Part shown: in pieces, positions 1 to 5,795 of the stretch
Position numbering within the stretch: position 1 is the stretch's first letter
Layout: the number at the start of each line of letters is the position of its first letter
Assembly (NCBI GenBank): GCA_947372365.1
Contig: CANBTK010000153.1
Span: 1-5,866 of the forward strand
Length of the DNA: 5,866 nt
Direction: 5' to 3'
Origin: Flavipsychrobacter stenotrophus
Lineage (GTDB): Bacteria > Bacteroidota > Bacteroidia > Chitinophagales > Chitinophagaceae
Translations under genes and position numbers: made by a program
Notes under the pieces: generated by a model
Databases searched by the model: none
Told to the model about the DNA's origin: nothing
The model's input: the letters and a program-made list of their open reading frames with translations, nothing else

Positions 1-582
1 AAGGTGGTATTCGCCGTTTTCATCGGCAGTATTGTTGAGGTGGCGGTTAAGGGCAGCAAACATGCTGGCTGTCTCCTTTATGTAGTAGATGCCTACCATA
101 GCCATGTTCGACTTGGGTATGAGGGGCTTTTCTATCATGCGCACCACATTATCTGCATCATTGAGTTCGGCAACGCCAAAGCTGCGGGGGTCATCTACAC
201 GCCTCACGCCTATCTGCGAAACGCTGCTGCTCAATACTTCTTTTACGTTATAATCGCATACGGTATCGCCCAGTATTATCATTACCTCGTCATCCCCTAC
301 CGATTCCTGCGTGAGCCATATGGCATGGCCTGTGCCCCTGCGGTCGTTTTGTGTAACGAAGGTGCATTTAAGGTTTGGGTAGCGCTTTTCAATATACCGC
401 TGAATTTTTTCGCCCAGGTAACCAATAACAAACACAAATTCCGAAACACCCGCAGCTAAAAGCTGGTCTACAATAACGCCTAATATGGTTTTGCCTGCTA
501 TAGGTATCAATGCCTTAGGCTGGGTATATGTAAGCGGGCGGAGTTTCGTACCGGCGCCTGCAACTGGAATTATAGCTTTCAC
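1..582 (-). CDS. Sugar-phosphate nucleotidyltransferase (NTP_transferase family), 3'-truncated by window edge
   Basis: Reading the minus strand from a GTG at 582-580 gives 194 residues that stay open to the window edge, so the C-terminus is missing. The protein begins VKAIIPVAGAGTKLRPLT, the nucleotide-binding loop of glucose-1-phosphate thymidylyl/uridylyltransferase-like enzymes, followed by QPKALIPIAGK (21-31). Further matches are GTGHA (83-87), LGDT (104-107, with Asp106 the likely metal ligand) and EKP (151-153). The family transfers a nucleotidyl group from NTP to a sugar 1-phosphate in the cytoplasm, feeding cell-envelope polysaccharide synthesis; the exact sugar and nucleotide cannot be told from this part. 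The signature Arg of GxGTR is Lys13 here, a conservative change that I recall in Bacteroidota members. The start is fixed: an in-frame TAA lies four codons upstream of the GTG and there is no ATG between. No Shine-Dalgarno sequence is present. It is divergent from the gene at 757. Confidence 0.88.
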   Translation of the reverse strand, partial: MKAIIPVAGAGTKLRPLTYTQPKALIPIAGKTILGVIVDQLLAAGVSEFVFVIGYLGEKIQRYIEKRYPNLKCTFVTQNDRRGTGHAIWLTQESVGDDEVMIILGDTVCDYNVKEVLSSSVSQIGVRRVDDPRSFGVAELNDADNVVRMIEKPLIPKSNMAMVGIYYIKETASMFAALNRHLNNTADENGEYHL

Positions 583-658
583 AAAAAGGAATTAAGCGGT
601 AAAATTACAACTAAAAGGCAACTAAAAAACGAATTTAACAACAAAGTAATCACATAAT

Positions 659-674
659 ACGGGGTTTTCCCCGT
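659..674. repeat. Short perfect inverted repeat in the divergent spacer
   Basis: ACGGGG (659-664) and CCCCGT (669-674) form a 6-bp stem around a TTTT loop. It lies between two divergent genes, so a terminator role is unlikely. It ends 13 bases before a -7 promoter box on the plus strand and covers the place where a -33 element would sit, so an operator is possible. This is inference only. Confidence 0.4.
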
Positions 675-687
675 TTAACCGAAATGT

Positions 688-695
688 TAAATTTG
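688..695 (+). promoter_or_regulatory. Bacteroidota-type -7 promoter element for the gene at 757
   Basis: TAAATTTG matches the Bacteroidota primary-sigma -7 consensus TAnnTTTG exactly. A weak -33 candidate (TTTT at 665-668) lies 19 bases upstream, which is the expected spacing, but it lacks the final G. Transcription from here would start near 700 and give a leader of about 55 bases before the ATG at 757. The call rests on consensus matching only. Confidence 0.5.
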
Positions 696-756
696 GCTTA
701 CTGAATCGGTTAGCGGCCTGTTACCATTATTTTTATATTGAGCCCATTTCGTTGCC

Positions 757-1572
757 ATGAAGAAGAAAGCCATATCTATAACTATACCCGGGCCCTGCCA
801 CCAAAACAGGGATGAAATGGCCGGTGTTGCAGGCGGCAAATTCTGCATGCATTGCAATAAAACGGTAATAGATTTCACCACATGGGGCGATACTGCCCTG
901 TACAACTTTTTCTCTGCCAGCCAAGGGGAGGTTTGTGGTACTTTTTTAAACACACAGCTGGGGCGTAGTTTGCAGGTGCGCCCGGTAGCACATAGTGCCT
1001 TGTACCGCGTGGCAGCCGCTGTGGGCTTTACTATACTTTTAGCCCAGGCAACAGGCAACAAAGCATTTGCGAGGCCGCCCTATGCCAGCGCATACTACTC
1101 GCCCATTATTCATGGCGAAGATGCCATACCTGTTGATTCTACCATATTGCGGGGGCACATCACTTCGGATAATGTGCCCGTAAGCGGCGCCCTGGTACAA
1201 CTATTTCAGCACGGCAGCCTGGCCGTAACAACGATAGCTGATACTATGGGGTACTATTCGGTAACTATCCCTTCGGCAGGCACATACAGGTTGGTGGTAT
1301 CAAAACCCCAGGCAAGCCCCGGCCCTGCCTGTGTTGTGTACATAACTGCTAACAACTGGCCTGAATACCCAACCTATGAAAAGGAAATAGCCATAACAGA
1401 ACAAAAAATAAATATAGAAGACGTTTCGCTTTTGCACATGGTGCAAAACCCATCGTTATTCCAGCCCGCCAAAGTCACGTCCGGGGGGGTGGTGATACCA
1501 TTTGTTGAAACTACAACCGTGGTGTTCCGCCCACGGAAAGCTATAAATCAACGAAAAACAAAGAAAAAATAA
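757..1572 (+). CDS. Membrane protein with N-terminal Cys4 motif and carboxypeptidase-regulatory-like domain
   Basis: This 271-residue protein has three parts. Residues 1-70 hold four cysteines (C14 in PGPCH, C30 and C33 in FCMHC, C60 in EVCG) around the motif KTVIDFTTW; the spacing suggests a small metal-binding or redox module. Residues 83-100 form one hydrophobic segment that could span the membrane. Residues about 130-184 resemble a carboxypeptidase-D regulatory-like beta-sandwich, with GHITSDNVPVSGALVQL, then DTMGYYSVTIP and GTYRLVVS. The C-terminus is strongly basic (KAINQRKTKKK). I recognise this layout as a recurrent Bacteroidota family annotated as carboxypeptidase-like regulatory domain protein; its function is unknown to me. 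The likely topology is a cytoplasmic Cys4 head with the beta domain in the periplasm, which is inference. The ATG at 757 is chosen because the conserved N-terminus begins there. Its downstream neighbour converges on it, 29 bases away. Confidence 0.82.
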   Translation: MKKKAISITIPGPCHQNRDEMAGVAGGKFCMHCNKTVIDFTTWGDTALYNFFSASQGEVCGTFLNTQLGRSLQVRPVAHSALYRVAAAVGFTILLAQATGNKAFARPPYASAYYSPIIHGEDAIPVDSTILRGHITSDNVPVSGALVQLFQHGSLAVTTIADTMGYYSVTIPSAGTYRLVVSKPQASPGPACVVYITANNWPEYPTYEKEIAITEQKINIEDVSLLHMVQNPSLFQPAKVTSGGVVIPFVETTTVVFRPRKAINQRKTKKK

Positions 1573-1601
1573 GCAGCGGCTTTATTGTGCCACCTTTCAT
1601 G

Positions 1602-1985
1602 TTACTCGGCCACAGGTTCCCACAATTCTATTTTGATGCCATCGGGGTCCATGATATGGGCAAACTTGCCGTATTCTGATGCCTCCATTGGTTTTACTGG
1701 TTCTATGCCTTCATTTTTTAGTTCTCCAAGCAACCATTCCAGGTCTTCAACTATCAGGTTTATCATCACATCCCGTGTGCTGGGGTCAAAATACTTAGTC
1801 TCTTTTGGAAAAGCATTCCAAACGGAACAACCTTTTTGTTCGGGGTTACTTTCGGTGCGCCACTCGAAAGTGGTGCCCCATTTTTCTGGGCTAAACCCCA
1901 GATGCTTTACGTACCACTCGCGGGTTGCGTCGGGGTTATCACATTTTACAAAAACACCACCAAGCCCGGTTACTTTTTGAGGCAT
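1602..1985 (-). CDS. VOC superfamily protein (glyoxalase/bleomycin-resistance fold)
   Basis: The 127-residue product fits a single-chain VOC protein made of two beta-alpha-beta-beta-beta units. Unit one starts at GLGGVFVKCDNP (7-18) and continues with WYVKHLGF (24-31) and TFEW (39-42). Unit two carries INLIVED and the closing signature DPDGIKIELWEP (113-124). Of the usual glyoxalase I metal ligands, the C-terminal Glu (E120) is kept, but I see no His at the start of unit one (GLGG) or in the INLIVED strand. It is therefore probably not a classical glyoxalase I, and the substrate is unknown. The ATG at 1985 is preferred over one at 2039, because the 18 extra residues lack VOC character and the longer start abuts the terminator hairpin at 2041. 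It is probably its own transcription unit: that hairpin separates it from the gene upstream, and the gene at 757 converges on it. Confidence 0.87.
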   Translation of the reverse strand: MPQKVTGLGGVFVKCDNPDATREWYVKHLGFSPEKWGTTFEWRTESNPEQKGCSVWNAFPKETKYFDPSTRDVMINLIVEDLEWLLGELKNEGIEPVKPMEASEYGKFAHIMDPDGIKIELWEPVAE

Positions 1986-2040
1986 AAGAACAAATTTTAA
2001 AAGGGGAAGAATGAGTTGAAGCTTGCCATATAACGACAAT

Positions 2041-2064
2041 GCCCCGAATCGTTAGGTTCGGGGC
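2041..2064 (-). terminator. Strong hairpin terminator downstream of the secreted-protein gene
   Basis: GCCCCGAA (2041-2048) pairs perfectly with TTCGGGGC (2057-2064). A T-G wobble and a C-G pair extend the stem to 10 bp around a GTTA loop. It lies 23 bases past the stop codon of the minus-strand gene at 2088-2465 and ahead of the VOC start at 1985. The tract after the stem on the minus strand (ATTGTCGTTAT) is only mildly T-rich, so it is not a textbook intrinsic terminator, but the position and stem strength fit one. Confidence 0.7.
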
Positions 2065-2087
2065 GTTGGTATTAAATATCCGCTAAT

Positions 2088-2465
2088 TTAGAATGTTGAA
2101 GCAAAGTTGAGCAGGGCAGTGTGCAGTGCGCTGCGGTTGGTAGTAAGGTTCGATTTCAAACCCCACGCAGTGTGGTATATAGTGCCCTGGTTATCGTTAA
2201 CCGCCTGTGCTGCAGCCCTTGCTGTAGTAGTGGTTGCACTTGCAATACCAGCTTTGGTATAACTAAGTTCAGCCAACATCATATCGTGTACGTCGCTCCA
2301 GGTAGCTGTAGCATGTGCCATATCACCAGCGGCAATATAAGAATCCAGCAAGTTTACTTTAGCAGTAAAAGTAGTTACAGAAACCGCTGTAGCTGTTTGT
2401 GCCTGGGCGTGCTGCATGCTGCATGTGGCAGTAAGTAAAAAACATGCGAATAATATACGTTTCAT
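2088..2465 (-). CDS. Small secreted hypothetical protein
   Basis: This 125-residue protein has a clear N-terminal signal peptide: the basic start MKR, a hydrophobic core ILFACFLLTAT, and an AQA-Q site suggesting cleavage after residue 22. Cys15 sits in TATC, which does not fit a canonical lipobox, so ordinary signal peptidase I export is more likely than lipoprotein processing. The mature part of about 103 residues is rich in Ala and Thr and reads as mostly helical, with segments such as KVNLLDSYIAAGDM and VHDMMLAEL and no mature-region cysteines. I do not recognise a named family and assign no function. The gene appears monocistronic: a -7 box lies just upstream and a strong hairpin just downstream. 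The start is supported by the signal peptide beginning exactly at the ATG. Confidence 0.72.
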   Translation of the reverse strand: MKRILFACFLLTATCSMQHAQAQTATAVSVTTFTAKVNLLDSYIAAGDMAHATATWSDVHDMMLAELSYTKAGIASATTTTARAAAQAVNDNQGTIYHTAWGLKSNLTTNRSALHTALLNFASTF

Positions 2466-2491
2466 TACCTTAGTTTTTATTTGAAGTTACA

Positions 2492-2499
2492 CAAAGTTA
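2492..2499 (-). promoter_or_regulatory. Bacteroidota-type -7 promoter element for the secreted-protein gene
   Basis: On the minus strand the sequence is TAACTTTG, an exact match to TAnnTTTG. It ends 26 bases before the ATG at 2465, so the transcript leader would be about 20 bases. A TTG on the same strand (plus-strand 2514-2516) is 14 bases upstream, shorter than the usual -33 spacing, so only the -7 element is supported. Confidence 0.55.
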
Positions 2500-2537
2500 T
2501 GTAAAAAAATCATCAATTCCTATACCCTTAACCCCGG

Positions 2538-2562
2538 CCCTTCTCCCTAAAAGGGCGAAGGG
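2538..2562. repeat. Intergenic imperfect palindrome, possible dispersed repeat
   Basis: CCCTTCTCCCT (2538-2548) and AGGGCGAAGGG (2552-2562) form an 11-bp stem with one T/C mismatch and an AAA loop. The flanks continue as C-rich ACCCCGG on the left and GAGAGCC on the right. The look, a CCCTTCTCCC core with a GAAGGGAGAG arm, resembles high-copy intergenic palindromes common in Bacteroidota genomes. Copy number cannot be judged from this window. Confidence 0.5.
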
Positions 2563-2573
2563 AGAGCCAATGT

Positions 2574-2589
2574 CTGCGCCGTGGCGCAG
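2574..2589 (-). terminator. Probable hairpin terminator downstream of the UbiD-family gene
   Basis: CTGCGC (2574-2579) pairs with GCGCAG (2584-2589) around a CGTG loop. The stem begins 20 bases after the UbiD stop codon on the minus strand. No T-tract follows on that strand, so intrinsic termination is uncertain. Together with the palindrome at 2538-2562 it forms the 3' structured region of the transcript. Confidence 0.4.
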
Positions 2590-2609
2590 GTTTAGTTAGC
2601 CTTTAATGG

Positions 2610-4520
2610 CTATTCACCATCTAAGACAGCAGCCCCCCCCCTGTATAGTTGGGTAGCATACCTTAAAGATGGTGAATTAATTTTTGACCCGAGGTTTAAA
2701 TCGGGCCACTTTTTGTCAACTATCTCTATTGTTTTAGGGTCAGCAGCTATAATATTCGGCCACGGGCGGTCAAAATTGTCGAATTTCTTGTTCTTGCGGG
2801 TGCCATCCAGCCCCAGTATATTCCTTTCGCTGCCACCAAAAAAGTTGTCGCGGCGGGGGTCCAGGTTGTTGCAGAAACGCCACAGCACGTCGGCAATATC
2901 ATCGGCTTTAACGGTATGCTCTACATACAGCACCATTTTTATGCCTTTAAAGCCCGGCAGGCCACAAAGCCCTTCGTGAACTTCCCTTACATGCCCCACC
3001 CGGTTTTTTTCTATGGCAATAAACAGCACGGGTATGCCCCATTCTTTAGCCAGCTTTTCATTGATGCCTGTTATTTCGGGGTACTTAGCCATAGCCTCCT
3101 TTACCGAGAAAGCAGCATCCAGCTTAAACGGCACCAGCGGCTCGGTAATTTCTTCTTCCCATTTGCGGGTGCCATCAATACACATTTTGCCGCCAAAGCC
3201 TAGTTTAGAACAACTGTGGTCCAGTACGTCCATTGGCCCCTGGCTAAAGTAAACATCCGTAACCGGGTTTATGTTATTGAAAACGTATTGCGCCAGCGCC
3301 TTGTAATCGTCAATTTTTGTTTTGCCATCTGCAAGTACCAGTATCTTGTTAAACATCATTTGCCCTGCACCCCACATAGCATTCATCACCTTCTGCCCCT
3401 GGCCTGCATATTCTTTGTTTATGGTAGCTATCACCAGGTTATGGAACACCCCTTCTACCGGCATATGCATATCGGTAATTTCAGGCACCATGGTCATCTT
3501 GATAGGCGCCAGGAAAATACGCTCCGTAGCCTTGCCTATCCATGCATCTTCCTGCGGCGGTATGCCTACTATGGTTGCCGGGTAAATAGCATTCTTTTTG
3601 TGGGTAATGGCCGTAACATGGAAGCGGGGATACCAGTCGGGTAGGGAATAATAGCCCGTATGGTCGCCGAAGGGGCCTTCCCATATCAGCTCTTCGTCGG
3701 TATCTACATAGCCCTCTATGATAAAATCGGCATCAGCAGGCACCTCAATATCGGGCTGGGTAAGGCAGCGCACCAGCTCCACTTTCTTCTTGCGCAAAAA
3801 GCCGGCTAACATATACTCATCTACATTCTCGGGTAGTGGCGCAGTGGCGGCATAGGTATAAACCGGGTCACCGCCCAGGGCTACGGCCACCGGCATGCGT
3901 TTTCCCAGTTTCTTATATTCGTTATAGTGGCGGGCACTCACTTTGTGCTTGTGCCAGTGCATACCCGTCATATCCTTGCTGAATACCTGCATACGGTACA
4001 TGCCTATATTGCGTATGCCATTATTAGGGTCCTTGGTATGTATGGCAGGCAGGGTGATGAAGGGGCCGCCATCTTCGGGCCAGCATTTAAGTATAGGTAT
4101 TTTGCTGAGGTCGGGGGTAGCCATTACTACTTCCTGGCAGGCACCTTTGCCGCTTACCACTTTGGGCATCCATGAGGCGAACTTGCCCAGTTGTGGCAGC
4201 ATAGCCAGCTTTTCCAGGATGCCGTTTTTGGGGGCTGAAAGGGTTTTGAAAAGGTTTTCTATTTCGTGCATCGAGTCATCCAGGTGGTTTACGCCAAGTG
4301 CAATGCACATGCGGCGGTCGCTGCCCATGCTGTTAATCAGCAGCGGGAAATCGGTGCCCGTATTTTCAAACAAAAGTGCCTTATTCCTATCGGGTGTTTT
4401 CGATATCCTGTCGGTAATTTCAGCTATCTCCAGAACCGGGTCCACAAACGTCTTGATCCTCACTAATTCTCCGGCCTGTTCCAGTGCGTCAACAAAAGCC
4501 TGCAAAGATTTGTATGCCAT
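2610..4520 (-). CDS. UbiD-family prenylated-FMN-dependent decarboxylase
   Basis: This 636-residue cytoplasmic enzyme belongs to the UbiD family, which uses prenylated FMN (made by UbiX) and a divalent metal to decarboxylate unsaturated or aromatic acids, typically in quinone synthesis. Visible motifs are NIGMYRMQ (171-178; Asn is the expected metal/cofactor contact and R176 the probable catalytic Arg), MHWHKHK (187-193), IIEGY (267-271) and EGPFGDHTGYY (281-291). Glu281 and a Glu at 276/277 match the conserved acid pair of the active site. The length exceeds E. coli UbiD (about 500) and is close to the roughly 600-residue forms of the menaquinone (futalosine-route) branch. Menaquinone synthesis is therefore the best guess, and no other pathway gene is in the window to confirm it. 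The ATG at 4520 fits the family N-terminus (MAYKSLQAFVDALEQ). A -7 box lies four bases upstream, implying a leaderless mRNA. A run of nine G lies just before the stop. Confidence 0.93.
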   Translation of the reverse strand: MAYKSLQAFVDALEQAGELVRIKTFVDPVLEIAEITDRISKTPDRNKALLFENTGTDFPLLINSMGSDRRMCIALGVNHLDDSMHEIENLFKTLSAPKNGILEKLAMLPQLGKFASWMPKVVSGKGACQEVVMATPDLSKIPILKCWPEDGGPFITLPAIHTKDPNNGIRNIGMYRMQVFSKDMTGMHWHKHKVSARHYNEYKKLGKRMPVAVALGGDPVYTYAATAPLPENVDEYMLAGFLRKKKVELVRCLTQPDIEVPADADFIIEGYVDTDEELIWEGPFGDHTGYYSLPDWYPRFHVTAITHKKNAIYPATIVGIPPQEDAWIGKATERIFLAPIKMTMVPEITDMHMPVEGVFHNLVIATINKEYAGQGQKVMNAMWGAGQMMFNKILVLADGKTKIDDYKALAQYVFNNINPVTDVYFSQGPMDVLDHSCSKLGFGGKMCIDGTRKWEEEITEPLVPFKLDAAFSVKEAMAKYPEITGINEKLAKEWGIPVLFIAIEKNRVGHVREVHEGLCGLPGFKGIKMVLYVEHTVKADDIADVLWRFCNNLDPRRDNFFGGSERNILGLDGTRKNKKFDNFDRPWPNIIAADPKTIEIVDKKWPDLNLGSKINSPSLRYATQLYRGGAAVLDGE

Positions 4521-4524
4521 GGCG

Positions 4525-4532
4525 CAAAGGTA
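4525..4532 (-). promoter_or_regulatory. -7 promoter element abutting the UbiD-family start codon
   Basis: On the minus strand the sequence TACCTTTG, followed by CGCC and then ATG, matches TAnnTTTG exactly. Because transcription normally begins a few bases after this element, the mRNA would start at or next to the ATG at 4520. No convincing -33 element is seen at the normal spacing. Confidence 0.55.
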
Positions 4533-4567
4533 GGTTTTGCGGTTTACAGTTCTCTATCAGCAATATT

Positions 4568-4593
4568 GGGTTTGGGGTAGGGTGGTATTGGGG
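4568..4593 (+). other. Putative G-quadruplex motif in the divergent promoter region
   Basis: Four G-runs on the plus strand (4568-4570, 4574-4577, 4580-4582, 4590-4593) are separated by loops of 3, 2 and 7 bases. This satisfies the standard G3+N1-7 pattern for an intramolecular G-quadruplex. It lies upstream of both the UbiD-family gene (minus) and the methyltransferase (plus), where the A+T-rich DNA begins. Confidence 0.5.
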
Positions 4594-4654
4594 ATAATTA
4601 TAGTATCATAAAACTCATTAAGAAGTTGCTAGTGCTTCATTGGCAAGTTCTATC

Positions 4655-4662
4655 TACCTTTA
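4655..4662 (+). promoter_or_regulatory. Weak candidate -7 element for the methyltransferase operon
   Basis: TACCTTTA matches TAnnTTTG except for the last base and ends 17 bases before the ATG at 4680. The nearest TTG elements (4626-4628 and 4641-4643) are not at the ideal spacing. It is offered as the best available candidate only. Confidence 0.25.
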
Positions 4663-4679
4663 ACCTAAATTGTACTTTA

Positions 4680-5795
4680 ATGTCAGAGAAGAAAGTTTCT
4701 AATAAAAACTTAACAAGCGCTAAAAACGCTAAAAACGATGAGTTTTATACTCAGTACCACGACATAGAAAAAGAAATAGCAGCATACTTAGAATACAACC
4801 CTGACGTATTCCGAAATAAAACACTCCTTTTGCCTTGTGATGACCCTGAATGGAGCAACTTCACCAAGTTTTTTGCACAGAATTTTGAAAGATTTGGACT
4901 TAAAAAACTCATAAGTACAAGCTATGCGCCAGATAGCAAAAAAAATAGGGCTTTATACCAACCAAGTCTTTTTGAATTAAATGCACCACAATTTGACGAA
5001 AAAAAAACAGTAAGAAACGGAAAGATTTTCGTACTTGCACACGACAAATCAGGTGACGGCAAAATTGATGTAAATGACTTAGAGTGGAGTTACTTAGAAG
5101 GTGATGGAGACTTTAAGAGTCGAGAGATTATAGATTTACGTAATGAAGCGGATATCATAATTACTAACCCACCTTTCTCGCTATTCCGGGAATTTGTAGC
5201 TTGGATAATTCAAACAAACAAACAATTTTTACTGATTGGCAGTATTAATGCGATAACCTATAAAGAAATATTCCAGCTTATAAAAGATAATAGAATTTGG
5301 TTAGGTGCTACAGGTTATAGTACTGACATGGTTTTTGCTGTTCCAAAGGGCGCAGAAATAGATGAAAAGGACCGACAGAAAGCGGCTAGACTGGGATATG
5401 TAGGAGATTATACAAGGCTTGGGAATTCATGTTGGTTTACTAATCTTGACCATGGAAGGCGCCATCAACATTTGCCATTGATGACTACAGCAGATATTAT
5501 AAAATTTGGCTCTAAAAAACCGTTTGATAAGTATGATAATTATAATGCAATTGAAGTTCCATATATAAAATATATTCCGAGTGATTATGAAGGTGTGATG
5601 GGAGTGCCAATTAGCTTTCTTGACAAGTACAACCCTGAACAATTTGACATCATAGGAAGTGATTACAACATAAAAGAAGGTATTTTACCCGAATTAATTA
5701 ATCCTGAATGGAAGGGAAAACTGGATAGAGGTTATATAAACAATCAGAGAATTTATAGTCGAATTCTTATTAAACATAAGAACACAACCAAATGA
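4680..5795 (+). CDS. EcoRI-family adenine-N6 DNA methyltransferase
   Basis: This 371-residue protein aligns by eye along its whole length with M.EcoRI as I remember it. Shared stretches are DEFYTQYHDIE (20-30), CDDPEWSNFTKFFAQNF (53-69), GLKKLI (73-78), GDGDFKS (141-147), the catalytic NPPF (163-166) with SLF following, TYKE, YDNYNAIEV (285-293), GVMGVPISFL (305-314) and the C-terminal RILIKHK. The family uses S-adenosylmethionine to methylate adenine-N6; M.EcoRI modifies the inner A of GAATTC. Whether this member keeps that specificity is unproven. Residues 122-135 form an EF-hand-like loop (DKSGDGKIDVNDLE) that M.EcoRI, as I recall it, lacks. The ATG at 4680 is chosen over a TTG at 4626, since the extra 18 residues are unrelated to the family. 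The gene is far more A+T-rich than its neighbours (17 G/C in 4861-4920 against 33 in 3661-3720, counted by hand), suggesting transfer. It overlaps the next gene by four bases. Confidence 0.93.
   Translation: MSEKKVSNKNLTSAKNAKNDEFYTQYHDIEKEIAAYLEYNPDVFRNKTLLLPCDDPEWSNFTKFFAQNFERFGLKKLISTSYAPDSKKNRALYQPSLFELNAPQFDEKKTVRNGKIFVLAHDKSGDGKIDVNDLEWSYLEGDGDFKSREIIDLRNEADIIITNPPFSLFREFVAWIIQTNKQFLLIGSINAITYKEIFQLIKDNRIWLGATGYSTDMVFAVPKGAEIDEKDRQKAARLGYVGDYTRLGNSCWFTNLDHGRRHQHLPLMTTADIIKFGSKKPFDKYDNYNAIEVPYIKYIPSDYEGVMGVPISFLDKYNPEQFDIIGSDYNIKEGILPELINPEWKGKLDRGYINNQRIYSRILIKHKNTTK
4718..4735 (+). repeat. Tandem 9-base duplication in the methyltransferase N-terminus
   Basis: Two adjacent copies of CGCTAAAAA (4718-4726, 4727-4735) are in frame and produce the repeated Ala-Lys-Asn in SAKNAKND (13-20). 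The unit is a multiple of three, so gain or loss would not shift the frame. It lies just before the conserved DEFYTQY motif. Confidence 0.6.

Noticed and set aside
4..459. Plus-strand open frame of 151 residues at the left edge
   Set aside because: The opposite strand encodes a nucleotidyltransferase with several conserved motifs in order; this frame is its shadow.
687..1061. Minus-strand open frame of 124 residues
   Set aside because: It overlaps the Cys4/CarboxypepD_reg-like gene on the other strand and carries no recognisable motif.
1483..1489. Run of seven G in the membrane-protein gene as a phase-variation tract
   Set aside because: Seven bases is short, it encodes ordinary Ser-Gly-Gly, and there is no sign of alternative frames being used.
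1585..1980. Plus-strand open frame of 131 residues
   Set aside because: It is antisense to the VOC gene, whose motifs are clear, and its product shows no family character.
1986..2039. Upstream ATG extending the VOC protein by 18 residues
   Set aside because: The VOC fold begins after the internal Met at 1985, and the longer start abuts the terminator hairpin of the preceding gene.
3943..4533. Long plus-strand open frame (196 residues) opposite the 5' part of the UbiD-family gene
   Set aside because: It lies wholly antisense to a clear UbiD coding sequence, its translation has no recognisable domain, and its low-complexity Ser-rich content is typical of a reverse-strand shadow.
4626..4679. 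Upstream TTG start extending the methyltransferase by 18 residues
   Set aside because: The extension has no family similarity, uses a rare start, and would include the candidate promoter; the ATG at 4680 fits the M.EcoRI N-terminus.
4533..4679. EcoRI-type endonuclease, control gene, integrase or tRNA next to the methyltransferase
   Set aside because: The spacer is too short for any of these and contains no coding frame or cloverleaf that I can see.
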